64,000 nt of DNA from Talpa occidentalis (lineage: Eukaryota; Chordata; Mammalia; Eulipotyphla; Talpidae). Shown here piece by piece: positions 49,570 through 62,359 of the stretch. The notes under the pieces were generated by a model. It saw nothing but the letters and a program-made list of their open reading frames with translations, was not told the DNA's origin and ran no database searches. Position numbers and translations under genes: made by a program. Numbering within the stretch: position 1 is the first letter of the stretch; each line of letters opens with the position of its first letter. The DNA is taken from assembly GCF_014898055.3 (NCBI RefSeq), contig NW_023601104.1, positions 43,278,210 through 43,342,209 of the forward strand, given 5' to 3'.

Positions 49570-50639
49570 CTTCATTGTTCTATTTAATATTCCCAAATTG
49601 GACTCTTAAGACAATCCTTTTGTTCACAATTTTGTGGGTCAGGAATTAGGGGTACTCTTGGCATGGGATCTTTCACAAGGCTGCAGTAAATTGCTGGCTA
49701 GGGTGCCATCATCTGAAGGTCCAGCCGGGCCAGGTGGCTGGCAGTGGCTGCTGGGTGTAAGCTGAGAACTCCTGTATGTGGACTCGCAAGTGTGGTGGTC
49801 TCGGGGTTTCTTATGTGGTACCCAGCTTCCCCCAGAGCAGGTACCCCAACAGATCCAGCTGGAAGGTGGATGGTCTTTTCTGATCTAGTCTCAGAAGTCA
49901 CACAGCATCACCTCTATTCTGTCTGTTGAAGGAGTCACAAGTCCACCAGATTTAAGAAGAGGAGCCATTTGCTTCACCCCTTATTGGGAAAGGACACAAA
50001 AAATTCACTATCGTTTTTGAAACCTGCTATACCTATTGGCACATGTTTCCTACTTTTCTGCCTCCTCTTTACCCTCTTTACCCATGGTTCGTATTTTATG
50101 GTTCCTTGTCTATGTGTCTCCACTTTTTTTGTTCCACTACGCAGATATGGTGTGAGTGGGAGTATGTTGAGGGGGGAACATATGATCTCAGTTAGTTTAT
50201 AGGGCATTTCAAGCAAATCGTGTGGAGAGTTTTGTTCTTTTTTTTTTTTAATTTCAATTTTATATGAGTTATATCCTTAGATTTCTTGAACATCAAAATG
50301 CAAAATCACACTGATTTCATTATTTGCTGTTTATTTCCAGAAAAACTCTTAACTTAGCTTGTATCTATCCTGAGGTTTCATTTAAATTTTCTATGCCAGG
50401 GTCCTGAGGTTGACTTTGGTTACTAACCCTTAATTCTTCTGGAGGGAAGGCTGAATGAACCCTTCATGGTTTCTGGGATTGACCCTCTATGACCCCAGGG
50501 CTTGGCTCAGCCTTTGGTCAGCGCCCCTGGAGGGCAGGCTACAGAAATAGGGAGGCTCTCAAGAATTCCTTCCCTGGGAGGAGTGTCCTGTGAAGGTCCT
50601 ACACTGCTTTTATGCAGCAAATCTTTTAGAGACTACCTA
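49570..50639. other. Unique non-genic sequence
   Basis: Nothing assignable was recognised. Short overlapping frames on both strands look like chance. Confidence 0.4.
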
Positions 50640-51110
50640 GGCTCAATAGGCAAATGTCTAATTATTGAAATGGAGAACAATGAGTTACAGATGAGTTTAT
50701 GTAATTCACAATGCGCTGCCATAGCCTGGAAGCTGAGGAGCCAGGCAGACAGCACTGCATTTGCTGTCTGGCTGCGTCTGCAGAGCTGCTGTGCCTGCTT
50801 TAATTAGGGCACGTTTACAGTTCCAGAAGGGTATGAATGCAGCATCTATTTGTTGGTTTATGTCCCAGTAACATCTCAGTGGCCCAAGGTTTATTTGCAT
50901 CAACTGTTCTGGGGTGCTGATGGCTTTTTGATTGCTACCTTGCTCGGTGCAGCCTGTCAGGGATCCACAGCAGTGGAATGGGGAAGGAGTGAAGTTGTGT
51001 AACAGCAGCTGCAGTGCTGAGCTGTGCAGCATCTTTTTAAGGGGTGGCAACCAAGACCACAGGATTTGGCCTAATGAGACAATGAAAACTGGATGTGGTG
51101 AGTTATATCT
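50640..51110. other. Candidate conserved non-coding element
   Basis: This repeat-free stretch has a dense mix of E-box, TTTAATTAGGG and ATTTGCAT-type words. A 13-bp stem-loop lies at 50742-50774 (CAGGCAGACAGCA / TGCTGTCTGGCTG, one mismatch, 7-base loop). The composition differs from the neighbouring decayed repeats and resembles that of developmental enhancers. The frames of 65-114 codons across it show no domain. Conservation was not testable. Confidence 0.3.
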
Positions 51111-51849
51111 CCTTTTTGACCTACTTTAACAGCCCCTTCCCCACCACCACCGCTGCTCAAGTTAAAAAAAAAAAAAAAAAAAAAAGAGTAAATGGGCTGG
51201 GCAGAAAATTCTAACTATAAAATATATGTACATTTAATTAACCATTCTGAGGGTCCATTTCTCTTAATGAAACATGCTTACCAAATGTTTGCTCTATGAT
51301 ACTTAGTCTTTGTGTAGGGATTAGACTTTGCCTTTGTAAGCAAGAATCTTCCAATTAACCCTTTTGCTTCTTAATGTAATTATTTGTTCTCACATAATAT
51401 ACCTAACCCTCAGGCTACCAAAGCTCGGAGATTGTTTTCTGCCCTAAACAGAATAGATATCAAAACTCTTTGGCATTAGCAAGTGTTGGACCAACATCAA
51501 GGTCCTTCTCCCCAGGACCTCTCATGCATTCCTGGATCTCAGCTTCTCACACCCCCGCCTTCCTTTCAGATCTTGATCCAGCATTGGCAGCAGAAGGCTG
51601 CCCCATGCGCCTGCCTTTGTCTTCTTTTCCAAAAGTTCATAAGCTATTGTCTTTTATGTCTCAGTGTGACACCCAGAGGTGCAGCCACTGAACATTGTTC
51701 AGCTGTCAGATGCTATTTGTTCAGCATGAAGACATTCAGGAATGTTTTCCTACCAAAGCAACAAAGAACAGAGTCAATATATACAGAGTCTACGGAAGCT
51801 GGGGATTGGATAGGATTGTGTTTTATATCCTGTTGAGGTCTACAGTTCA
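51111..51849. other. Non-genic sequence with an A run
   Basis: A run of about 22 A lies at 51164-51185. No gene was recognised. Confidence 0.4.
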
Positions 51850-52560
51850 TGATTTCACTCAATACATACTTACCGAGTGATACTGGAACATGGCAAGAAA
51901 ATTTGACATCCTGAAAAGGTGCTTTTGAAGAAGGTTTAAGTAAGACAGTAAGATAAAGAGAGTGATTAACGATTGATAAACAATTATAAAGTCAGGATGC
52001 CACAAAAGCCATCTCTAAGGGATTAGAGACTTGAATGACAAGAAAAAATAGCCAGACAAACATGGAGGAAAAAGGATATTCCAGGTAGAGGAAATGTGTG
52101 AAGGTAGAAAGGAGGGGAGGATCCTAACAAGTGCACATGGGCAGAGATGAAGTGGAATGAGGTAAAGACATGATTGGCAAGATCTTGAAAGGCCTTGTAG
52201 GCCAGGGTATGGAATTCAGATTGTGACCTTCACAGTGAGGCTAAACCACTGAAAGGTTCTAGGCAAGAGAATGGTACAGTTTCAATTTCTTTCGGGGCTA
52301 AGATTAGAATCGCAGATGCCAGCTGAAAAGCTAAAATGGTTTTTCAGGTAAAAGATGATGGTAACAAGCATGTTAGAAAGAATTGGCCAAAGAATAGATA
52401 GGACTTAATGAGTGTGGATGGTGAATGGAAGAGAAAGTCAAGGATGGCTCCTGGGTTTTCATTTAAGACAACAGAATAAGGTGGGGCCATTTATTAAGAT
52501 GGGTAAGTGAGAGGGAAGGAAATTTGGGAGAAATAGATACTTTTATTTGGAGTCCACAGG
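51850..52560 (-). mobile_element. L2 LINE, antisense
   Basis: 'TATTCCAGGTAGAGGAAATG', 'TCTTGAAAGGCCTTGTAGGC', 'AAGGATGGCTCCTGGGTTTT' and 'GGGGCCATTTATTAAGATGG' follow the reverse strand of L2 3' sequence in the right order over about 700 bp. Confidence 0.65.
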
Positions 52561-52703
52561 AAAGGTGATATTTGGGTGTTGTCAGTTTATATATGGCATT
52601 GAAATCTATTGGCTACAATGCTGCTAGCTATTGAATTCATGTATTATAAAGAAAAATTTAGATGATGGGTAAAGGAAAATTCTTTTAAAAATTAAATATG
52701 AGA

Positions 52704-52942
52704 GGGTCTCCCCTGGTGGTGTAGCGGTTAAGTGCTGGGCTACGAAGCTGCCCGCAGCCTCTGCAGCACCGGTTCGATCTCTGGCCACCGGCGAGGGTCC
52801 CACATGGCATGACAGACCTCTCCTGCCATGCTCTCTGCTCCCCTCAGCAGTGTATTTCATCAGTCTTCCTGTTCTGTTCCCCACTCTGGCTCTGGTGAAT
52901 TCTCTCACCCTCCAGCGCTTCTTACTGTACCCAGTGCTTGTA

Positions 52943-52973
<31 letters not shown>

Positions 52974-52982
52974 ATCTTAAAA
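52704..52982 (+). mobile_element. tRNA-derived SINE, type B, sense
   Basis: It starts GGGTCTCCCCTGGTGGTG. The flanks share AAATATGAGA (52694-52703) and AAATATGAAA (52983-52992). The tail has about nine AAAT units. Confidence 0.88.
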
Positions 52983-53079
52983 AAATATGAAAATGTTTTA
53001 AAGTTCTATACAGAAAGCAAGAAAAGAAAAAATGAACTTCCTCTGAAGAAGGGACTTATTGGAGGTCGAACAGATGTAT

Positions 53080-55830
53080 GAACCTAACTGAACTGAATGA
53101 CCTTCATTATAGTTTTTAAAATCACATGTAAATGTACAGCTTAGTGTACTTATGAGATGTCTATAGCTCATTGCATTTTCACAAAAATACCTATGTAACT
53201 AGCACCCAGATCAAGAAACATTCCCACTACTACTAATGTTCCTCACTATTTGGGAAAGTGACTTCTGAGAGTGAATTTTGTCTCTTTTTAAAGTTTATAA
53301 GAAAGGAATGATATGGAATATACTATTTTGTACCCATCTACTTTTATTAGACATGAGGTTTATGAGATTTGTCCATATTATTGTAGGTCTGTGGTCTGTT
53401 GAACAGCATCCATTGTATAAAGATACTATAATCTATTTGCCCATATTACTGTTGATGGGCACTTGGGTAGTTTTTAGCTTTGGGCTAATGTGAATAATTC
53501 TATCAAAACAGCATGTGGCCTATGTCTTTGTTAAACATATGCACCTATTTCTGCTGGGTGTATAACTAACAATAGTACACTTGCACTAGGAGTGTATGAT
53601 CCTTAAGGTTAAACCTTGGGTAGGTATTGTTGATCGCTCTTTCATTTTTACTATTCTGGTCGGTGCATAAATGTTATCTCGTTACAGTTTTGTTTTGTAT
53701 TTGAGCACATTTTTATATTTTATTGCCCACTTGGGTCTTTTCTTTTTTTAGTTTCTATTCATTTATTTACAGTACATTAATTGCCTTTTTTGCAGATAAG
53801 AAGTTTGAGTCTTAACGATTATTTTTGTTACTTTTTATTGAAGTAATGGTAGTTTACAACACTGTATGATTCAGAATATAGGCTTTCATCTCTTGAGATA
53901 TATGCTGCCATATCACACTCACCACCAAGGCACCCCAAATCCTCTACCATAGTCCATTGTGTTCCCTCCCTCATTTATTACCTACCCCCACCATCCACTT
54001 CAGGTAGCCTGAATTCTGCAATCAGTTTTTGGTTTATTTTTTTCTGCTCTCTGTTTTGTTTCTATTTCACACGCGAGTGAAATAACCTGGCATTTGACCT
54101 TTCTGACTTATTTCTCTTAACATAATGCCTCTCCAGTTCTATCCATGTTGTTGCAAATAGCAATTTTTCATCTTTTTTTTTCCTGAATAGTATTCCATTC
54201 CATATATACCACATATTTTAAATTCACTCATCTGTCCTTGGTCGAAACTTGGCTATTGTAAATGGTACTACAGTGAACACAGAAGTGCATACAGCCCTTC
54301 AAATTAGTGACTTTCTATCTGTAGATACCTAGGAGTGGATTTGCTATATCATATAGTAGATCTATTTTTCAATATTTTGAGAGACCACTGTACTGTTTTT
54401 TACAGGGTCTGGATCAGTCTCCCTTCCCACCGACAGTGTACAGGTCTCCTTTTCCTCCACATCCTCACCAGCATTTGTTTCTGATCTTTTTGAAATGAGT
54501 CATTCTAACAGGTATGAATGAGATGGTGTCTCATTGTGGTCTTGGTTTTGATTTGCAATTCCCTGATAAGTGATGATGAGCATTTTATCTTGTGCCTCTT
54601 GACCATATGTATGACTTCATTGGAGAAGTATCTCTTTTGTTCTTCTGCCAATTTTGAGAAATAGAAGTTCTTTGTAGACTTTGGATATTAGCCCCTTGTG
54701 GGCTAATATGTATGAAATGTGAATATTTTCTCCCATTTGGTGTAGTGTGTCTTTTTGTTGTAATGATAGTTTCTTTGGCTGTGTAAAAGTTTTTTATTTT
54801 GATGCATCCAATTTATTTATAAATTTTTGTTTCCCTGGCTATTGGAATTGAAACCACAAAGACATCATTGAAGCCTGTGTCATGGAGTATTTTGCCTATT
54901 TTCTTTTATGTATTTATGATTTCAGGTCTTATATACAAGTATTGAATCCATTTTGAGTGAATTTTTGTGTATGATATGAGAAAGTGGTCTAGTTTCATTC
55001 TTTTGTATGTGGCTGTCCAGTTTTCCCAACATTGGGTATTTTCTTTTGTGAAGTGTCATTTTAAGCCTTTGGATCTTTCTTCTATTGAATTTTTTATCTT
55101 CTAACTAGATCTATAAGAGCACTTTATATTCTAGCAGAGTTTTCTAAGACATGTTTGTGGTGATATCCTTTTTTTTTTTCAATATGTTGCTTTTTCACCT
55201 CCTTCAGTGGTGCCTTATAATAAGCACAAATGATTCATATTAGCACAATTAAATTTTTATGGTTAATTTTATGGTTAATTTTTAAAAGTGTTTTATTAAA
55301 AAATCTTAGTCTACCTCAAGGTCACAAAATTTTTTTCTCTTATTTTCCTCTAAGAATTTAAAATTTCCTTCTTAAGTATAGATATACACAGAACTATGGG
55401 TGTCTTTGTGTGTTTGTGGTGTGAGATGTGAATCCAAGTTTTTCCTCTAATTAAGCTACCAAGTTTTTTTTTTTAATTATTTTTATTTTTATTTATACAA
55501 GAACTGGAGTGTAGGCCAGAGATGCCGGGTGAGAGGATTCACCAAGACAGAGTGGGGAGCAGAACAGGCAGATCTATTGAAATACACTGCTGAGGGGAGC
55601 AGTGGGTGAAACAGGAGAGGTCTGCTGTGCCATGTGTGTTAGCTCCCTGGCCAGGTATAGAACTCACGCCGCAGTGGCTGGTGATAGCTTGATAACGCTG
55701 AGATGCTAACCCCTGCACTACCAGGGAGGTCCTCTAGTTTTTGAAAAGCCTGCTCTTCCTCCGTTGCAGCACAGTGCTGCCTTCGTCATAAATCAGGTGA
55801 CTGTAAATGTGTGGCTTCATGAAGGATTTC
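53080..55830 (-). mobile_element. Overlapping old L1 fragments, antisense
   Basis: The plus strand is T-rich and reads as antisense L1 over most of the interval. At least three pieces are joined: about 53080-53815 (an L1M/HAL1-like 3' end), about 53820-55135 and about 55160-55830. The L1 region around 'TGGTCTAGTTTCATTCTTTT' (54990) occurs again in the third piece on either side of the SINE at 55464. More than one element is therefore present. All frames are decayed. Confidence 0.6.
55464..55732 (-). mobile_element. tRNA-derived SINE, type A, antisense
   Basis: The tail complement is at the left and the tRNA-like head ends in GGGAGGTCC near 55732. It splits an old antisense L1. The target duplication is weak (AGTTTTT on both sides). 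Confidence 0.85.
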
Positions 55831-55917
55831 AATATCGAATTAAAGCTGCCTCCTTACTCCATCAAATGAAAAAAATAGAAAACAGATATTTAAAATTAAC
55901 TTAAATGTCTTCTAGTC

Positions 55918-56085
55918 CAATGGTTCTCAAAGTATTGTGCCTGAATAACAGCATAATTACCAGGGAATTTGTTAGGATGCTAATTCTAGGGCTTCACCCA
56001 AAATCTACTGAATGTGAAACTCAGCAGTAGAATTCCAATATCTGTAACTTAAACGCTTCAGGTGATTCTGTTTCAAGTTCAGGTT
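55918..56085 (+). mobile_element. MER5-type hAT (Charlie) fossil
   Basis: 'CAATGGTTCTCAAAGTATTG', 'CACCCAAAATCTACTGAATG' and 'TTCAGGTGATTCTG' follow the MER5 layout. The right end is decayed. Confidence 0.65.
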
Positions 56086-57845
56086 GGAGAGAAACAATAC
56101 CAGCACACTTTCTATTTACAGATGAAGGGACTGAGGGCAAACCAAGCAAGGGGTATTTATGTGTTTTGTTAGAATTCATGATGAAAAAATAAATCAATTT
56201 TACTGACTCAGAGCAAGTGAATTGATGATGAAACTGTATCAGTTTTGCTGATATGAAACCATTTTGAGAATGCCAAAATATTTGACTCTTCTAATCCAAA
56301 CAAAATTTAGTTTAATAGTAATTACTTGTGTTTGGAGATTTGACATGCCTCCCTACCCTCTCACCCCCGCCCCAACACAATAGGTGAAAAACCTCAAGGC
56401 TTGGAGATTTCTCCAGGATATTTCAAACTTCTTTCTAAAATGTATCCATATTTTGAAAAAGTTCTTCAGACTTCTTTTTGATCTCAAGTATAATTTCACT
56501 GATTGAAAGGCGAGTATCCTTTTCTGCATATCTTAATATTTAATCGCGTGCAGCCCCTATCCTATAACCATAAAGATGAAATCAGAGAGTTGGTACCAGG
56601 CTCTGTGAATTCTTGGTCTCTCCTGAACAGCCTCTTGGTGGATTATGTGGTTGGGGACTCCCAATTAGGCTCCCCACCTGCATGGTGAACTCCTTTAATT
56701 CCTAGAAATAGCCAGTCCCCCAGAGTTGTCTATGAGTTCCTGATTAGAAGAGGCAATTCAGCAGGTGTCCAGAAGAGGATATGCATTGTTGCTCAGGAAT
56801 CCTTTGTTTTTGAAATTACAGGGAAAGTCAGGTGCATGTATCACAGAGGCTGCTTCCTGGAATGCAGATGATCTGGGAGGTGATATGGGAAATGCTTCCA
56901 AAATACTTCTAAAACCTCCACTGATAAGAGAAAAGAGCAGAGCGAGGCACTCATCATGGCTTTTCAAAACAAGCCCAACTTCTGTTCCTCTGCTTGCTAA
57001 CCCATTGATATTTTGCTACTCATTTGCCTTACTCTAAGGCTGCATCTCCAGAGGAGGCAATCTAGGAAATATGCAAATCAACTGAAAAATACTGGCTTCG
57101 TCCCTCTGTTCTAAGAGTTAGGAGCAAGCTTTTGAATTCTCTTGCTCTCTTAAATAAGATTGTAGCTATTTCTTCAACTTTAGCTTTGTGGTACTATCCA
57201 ATGATAAATGAGACTGTGCAAGTGGAAGGAGATCCTAAACCATCAGGTATTATCAGTATTGTTGTTAAATTTTATCATCTTCTGAAAATTGCCTTTTCCC
57301 TATTTGCTTCTGTTTTAATATGTTAGCTTTTCATGACCTTCGCCTTATTTGTTTGCAGAGTTAGTAGAGTTACTGCTTTACATTTAACATAGGACTTTTC
57401 ATCTTCAATGAACTCTTCAAATAAGCTAATTGAAAAGAAGCTATCAGAGGAGCAAAAAGTTTACATTAAAAAAAAGAAACTACGGACTTCGAAAGATAGC
57501 AAAAAGCAAATGAATCAAAAACATACCAAGAGAATGAAATGAAGATCTGGAACAGAGTTTGGAGGTAGACTGTTTGCCACTAAGGATTCTATATGTGATT
57601 GTACATTCTCTTGCTTTTATCACAGTCTCCAAACTTTGAAAAAATTTCTGCCTGTGATAACTGATTCTAAATTGTGAGACCAACCCATCGTCACTTTCTC
57701 GCCCTTTTGCTACTTGTAGCCACAACTTGGTAAATGGAAATTTATTTCATTTCATTATTTCAAAGTTAGAGATGGGATAGGGGTTGTTTGAATTATTTCC
57801 AAACTCTACACCTATGGAAAATGGGGTGCCATTTGAGTGAGCAAT
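56086..57845. other. Unique non-genic sequence
   Basis: A C-rich patch lies at 56345-56378. No gene was recognised among short domain-free frames. Confidence 0.4.
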
Positions 57846-57857
57846 TGAACTGACTTT

Positions 57858-58180
57858 TTTTTTTTTTTTTTTTATAGAGGCATGTTTTATTTATTTATTT
57901 GTTTGTTTGTTTGTTTGTTTGTTTTTTGTTTATACATGCACTGGGTACAGTCAGAAGCGCGGGAGGGTGAGAGAATTCACCAGAGCCAGAGCGGGGAGCA
58001 GAACAGGCAGAAGGACCGAAGTACACTGCTGAGGGGAGCAGCGGGCGGCAGGAGAGGTCTGCGCGCCATGTGGGACCCTCCTCCAGTGGCCGGGGAGCAG
58101 CCGGGGATCGAACCGGCGCCGCAGAGGCCACGGGCAGCTTCGCAACCCAGCGCTCAACCGCTGCGCCACCGGGGAGGCCC
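57858..58180 (-). mobile_element. tRNA-derived SINE, type B, antisense
   Basis: It is flanked by TGAACTGACTTT (57846-57857 and 58181-58192). The tail complement has grown into poly-T, (ATTT)n and (GTTT)n arrays (57890-57925). The head, with GCGCTCAACCGCTGCGCCAC, is well kept. Frames of 78-203 codons here are SINE-derived. Confidence 0.92.
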
Positions 58181-58192
58181 TGAACTGACTTT

Positions 58193-58802
58193 TGAAATCA
58201 AGTTGACCTTTTAAATTTGGTGGTTTAATTCTGTTGGTGCCATGTATAGGTATTTTCCAAGTTTGCATGGAAGGGAGTAGCATGTTTGGCATAATGAGCT
58301 CCGAGGATCTGTAGTAATTGAGCCCAGCTACCTTCACCACTATAACCCAGCATCTAGCACAGTGGCTTGCCAGGGAATGTGTCCACTCGACATTTGTATT
58401 GTGTAGATCAGGGAGGGTTGTTCCCAGATCATTTACAACATTTTCACACTCAGAGGAGAAAAACATTATCTTGTTATTAATAAAGCCGAGACATTCAGTG
58501 GTTGGTATGACAGGAAAATACAAAGTTCTTTGAAGCTCTAATTCTTGTCTCCGGAGTTTCACTTGACTCTTGGGAATCTCACATTACTTCTGCCTGCCAC
58601 ATTTAGACCTTCCAGATACTTCTACCTCTGTATATTCTGGTTAAATGTGGATACCTAATTCCTTATCAGACCTGAACATATCTGAGACAAGTCATCAGGG
58701 AAGGGTTTTTTTTTTTTGTTTTGTTTTGTTTTATTTTGTTTTGTTTTTGGAGCCATAAGGCAAGTGGGAGAGAGGGTTGCTGACATCAAACAAACTTAGG
58801 TT
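58193..58802. other. Non-genic DNA with a T/TTTTG run
   Basis: A poly-T and (TTTTG)n tract lies at 58690-58748. No gene was seen. Confidence 0.45.
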
Positions 58803-59318
58803 TGTTACAGGGCAACCCTGGGAGAAACAGTGAGGACCGAGGTTGTGAGTCTGCACTCATGTGCTTAAGAACACAAGAAGACCTAAAGCAGACATGCAGA
58901 GAGAAACTGAAAAAAGGTTTATTTACAAGGGGAGTGTGAAGGGGTTGGGGAGAGAGTTGGTCAGCACAGGCTGGATGCTCCCTGTCCTATCAGCAGCTCT
59001 CTCTGAATGGAGACCAGGTGGGAACTGAAGCCAGAAAAGCAAGAGACTGGGCACACACATGTTCAGTCTTTTTGAGTCCCACATGACCACTCACCTCTAC
59101 CCCTAGTTTCCAGCAGACACCCCTTCAGGAAGTCTGGTTCCTGGCATGCTGGGAGTTGTAATGCTCTGTACCTGAGATCTCTGGTTAAGTGTGCCTCACT
59201 TTGTGTGGAGTCTGGAAAGACACCAGGGGTGGTGTGCAGAGAGTGCCACCGTCACTGTGAAGTTGCCCACTGGCTTAGAGCTTGCTCCTCGCTGTTGCCC
59301 TAACAAGAGCTCCTAACA
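58803..59318 (-). mobile_element. LTR of an endogenous retrovirus, antisense
   Basis: Read on the minus strand, it begins TGTTAGGAG and ends TTGCCCTGTAACA. It has AATAAA within CTTGTAAATAAACC, the same 14 bases as in the LTR at 1544-2011, and a similar U5 tail (for example TTAAGCACA). It is therefore of the same family. No clean 4-bp target duplication was found (GGTT on the left, GGAA on the right), and no internal sequence flanks it. Confidence 0.6.
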
Positions 59319-59324
59319 GGAAGA

Positions 59325-59480
59325 GGGTCTTCTAAGCTCTGTCACTGTCCATTTCTAACTCTCTGACTCTGGGCAGGTCACTCCAACCCCTGGAGTCTCA
59401 TTTTTTTTCTCTGTGGAATGGGGATGCATGTAATGCCCATTTCCTGGACTGATGTGGGTATTGAATTAGATAATTCCAGG
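59325..59480 (+). repeat. MIR SINE remnant
   Basis: 'CTCTGACTCTGGGCAGGTCA', 'CTCCAACCCCTGGAGTCTCA' and 'CTCTGTGGAATGGGGATGCA' are the MIR 3' half in order. Confidence 0.65.
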
Positions 59481-59566
59481 AAAATTTAGCGTTGTCCTGT
59501 ACTCCCTTGGTCCTGACTAAATCCTCAGGAAAATCAGATTTTATTTTTACTAGAAAGTGCTATTCT

Positions 59567-59842
59567 GGGCCTCCCTGGTGGCACAAGGGGTTGAGTCTCA
59601 GCACTATGAAGCTATCCCAGCCACTGCAGCATGAGTTCGATCCCCGGCCAGGTTGCTGATCCACATGGCACAGGAGACCTCTCTTGCCTCGCCCGCTGCT
59701 CCCCTCAACAGTGTATTTCAGTTAGTTCGCCTGTTCTGCTCCCCACTCTGACTCTGGTGACTCCTCTCACCCCCCACACCACTGGCCTGTACCCCAGTTC
59801 TTGGATGCATAAATAAATAAATCTTTAAAAAGAGAAAAGAAA
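59567..59842 (+). mobile_element. tRNA-derived SINE, type A, sense
   Basis: It starts GGGCCTCCCTGGTGGCACA and ends in an A tail. The flanking duplication is imperfect (GAAAGTGCTATTCT on the left, GAAAATGGTACTCT on the right, 11 of 14), in keeping with an older insertion. Confidence 0.87.
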
Positions 59843-59852
59843 ATGGTACTCT

Positions 59853-60127
59853 AAGCAAAAGAGAGACGAGCCCAAAAAGGAACATGAATCCAGATCATTT
59901 GGCTTCTAAGACATGCCTTACATCCTGAGATTTGGAATTTCACCAGAATTTGACTCACACTAATGCCCACTGTGCCCATGTGTGTGGACCACCATCCTGT
60001 GCACGGCATCTAGAAACCTGGACGCAAAAGAGTGAGACCAGAGCATGGCAGGGCTTCTTCCTCCTTCTGCTTAAGACTCTCCTTCCCAGGTTCCATTTCC
60101 TGACTCAGAACCTGTCTCTTTCCAGAT
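59853..60127. other. Short unique spacer
   Basis: Nothing recognisable. Confidence 0.35.
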
Positions 60128-60141
60128 AGAAACTAGAACTG

Positions 60142-60403
60142 GGGCATCCCTGGTGGCACAAGGGGTTAAGACGCACCACTGTGAAGCTATTTGCAGCCAC
60201 TGCAGCACGAGTTCTATCCCCGGACAGGGAGGTGACCCACATGGTGCAGCAGACCTCTCCTGTCTTGCCCACTGCTCCCCTCAGCAGTGTATCTGCCTGT
60301 CTTGCCCCTGCTCTGTCTCTGGTGAATCCTCTCACCCACTCATCTCTGGCCTGTACCCCAGCTCTTGTATGAACAAATGAATAAACCTTTTTTTTTTTTT
60401 TAA
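60142..60403 (+). mobile_element. tRNA-derived SINE, type A, sense
   Basis: It is flanked by the perfect 14-bp duplication AGAAACTAGAACTG (60128-60141 and 60404-60417). The body is complete and the tail ends in a T run (60388-60401). Confidence 0.92.
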
Positions 60404-60417
60404 AGAAACTAGAACTG

Positions 60418-62340
60418 ACTGGCTCTCTAAGCAAAGACCCCTGCTGATGTGGGAGAGGAATGGGTGGCTTCCACAGGGAAATAACAGAATACAGCAATAT
60501 AAGCTAACACCCCTATAAGAGATACACATAAATAGCAGCAATGGAGACATTTCATTATATCTAAACTTTTTCTCATTATTCTGAGATTTTCCTATTACTT
60601 TCAAATGTGCTCTCCCACACACAATTAAGAGTTATTTTGTGTTGCATTCTCTTCCTTAAATTCCATCTGGGTAGCCTCTTCCCTGGCAGAATAGCTCTCT
60701 CCCTCAAACACTAATATAGACTCAGGAGATGGGCACTGTTGAATAATCAATAGCAAGGGGAACCTCCAGGTTCCTTCAGTCTTTGCTGAAGGATCTACTG
60801 CAACCGCTAGAGGCTCTGTAGGAGCGGAAAGGCACCTCCCTTGGGTAGGACAGACACTTCAGAAATCCTCATTCCACTGCTCCACTTCAGGATAGATGCA
60901 GAAGAATTGCAGAGTCGATTTCACTTGGAAACTAATCCCATGCTTATCTCAGAGAGAGCAATGGAAATAAGAAGTTGGAGGGGAAAAATAAAGCACCCCA
61001 AAAATCCACAACTAGTTGATAGTTGCTCCATACAGTCAAGACCTATAGGCAAGGAGATCCTGACTAGTACAAGTGGAATAAATAATCCCAAGCAGATCTG
61101 CCTGGCTCAGTCCACTCAGAGATCTGGGATCATTATTTCATTTGGCCTATTAGCAATACTCATGAGGTCATGGCTTACGCCCACTGGTAAAATAAGGCAG
61201 ATAGAAAACAGCTTGTTCTCTAAGATTGGAGCTCACCTCCTGTGTTGGTGATGAAAGAGAATTCAGACTCTGGGCCTTGCCTGTCTGAACCAGCGGGGCT
61301 TTCAATCCTGGGATCAAGGTCTCATCTGCTAACTTTCTGGCTTTGTCTTATCTTGGTTTCCCTGACTTCCCACAGAGTGGCTGTCCGGTTTATGTACTAG
61401 TCAGACTTTTGTTTGGAAAGTGGAAATTACTTTAGGTATTTTAATCTACAAGCGATTTGAAACAAGGGATTAGTTGCTTGCCCAAGCATTAGGAGACCTG
61501 GAGTAAAGAGTTCTAATGTTGGTCTCCTGGGGTAGCTTCTACCACACTTGTTCTGCCCCCTGAAGCCTCTACTGGACTGATTCTAGAAGATACTGGTAAG
61601 ATTCCCATCCAGGTTGTGGGCAGTGTCTATTGCTGTACCACAGCCCCTGACAAATGCCCCTTAGCAAGCTGCTGATGGAGTCTGGCTATTACCTTCCTTA
61701 CAAGTGCCTCCACACATTCAGGAAGCTGGAGAGTGGACACTGGGAAAGTGTAGAAAAATGTGACATTTCCATGGCCTCAAAGGATTTGCTTCTATCTTCT
61801 AAATCTTAGTAAAGTGCATCTATTATGTAAAATCTAATTCACATTCAGCACCTTGTTTGCATGGGAAACTGGGAAAAGTTGATAGCTTTCCTGATTTGCA
61901 GCCCAGGAAGGCACACTGAAGAAGGTCCAGATGGTAATTGGGAAGAGGAAAGATTCAGGCAGACCAAGGTTTGAGTTGAGGTGACTCATCATTTCAAGAC
62001 ATGAAAAGGCTTCCAGGGATGCCAGGTGAGCAAATCAGTCAACAGATGAAAAGAGGCTTTGGGAATTGGGTGGCAAACAGTTGTGTGTCTAGTGTAAGAG
62101 TAAGCCAAATGTCATCATAACTGAAGCAACAGGGAGACTAAAAGACCATGTCCAGCAGTCCCTTTTGGAGTTACGGGATTCTGGTTTTCTCCTTGTCTAG
62201 AATCTCAACTAAAGTCAAGACAAGTTTGAGCCTGCAGGTAGAATGACAGGCCTGTTTGGTTGGAAAAAGGAAAGGGAAAGGCAGAAAACCAAGCAGCTAG
62301 ATACCAAGTCCAGATCCCACCTGATCTTCAGAACCTCTCA
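60418..62340. other. Unique non-genic sequence
   Basis: A 136-codon open frame at 60841-61251 has no recognisable domain and no flanking exon signals that I trust. I leave it uncalled. Nothing else was recognised. Confidence 0.4.
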
Positions 62341-62359
62341 GGCTCCCCCTACTGGCCAG
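62341..62359 (-). promoter_or_regulatory. CTCF-like motif
   Basis: On the minus strand the site reads CTGGCCAGTAGGGGGAGCC. This matches the CTCF core CCASYAGRKGGCRS except for one A in the GGC triplet. It lies in repeat-free DNA. It has the same orientation as the motif at 12412. Confidence 0.4.

Noticed and set aside
57951..58562. 203-codon minus-strand open frame
   Set aside because: Its C-terminal third is a type B SINE and the rest has no recognisable domain. A chance fusion of SINE and unique sequence.
60841..61251. 136-codon plus-strand open frame
   Set aside because: No domain, no homologue known to me, and no flanking splice or promoter logic.
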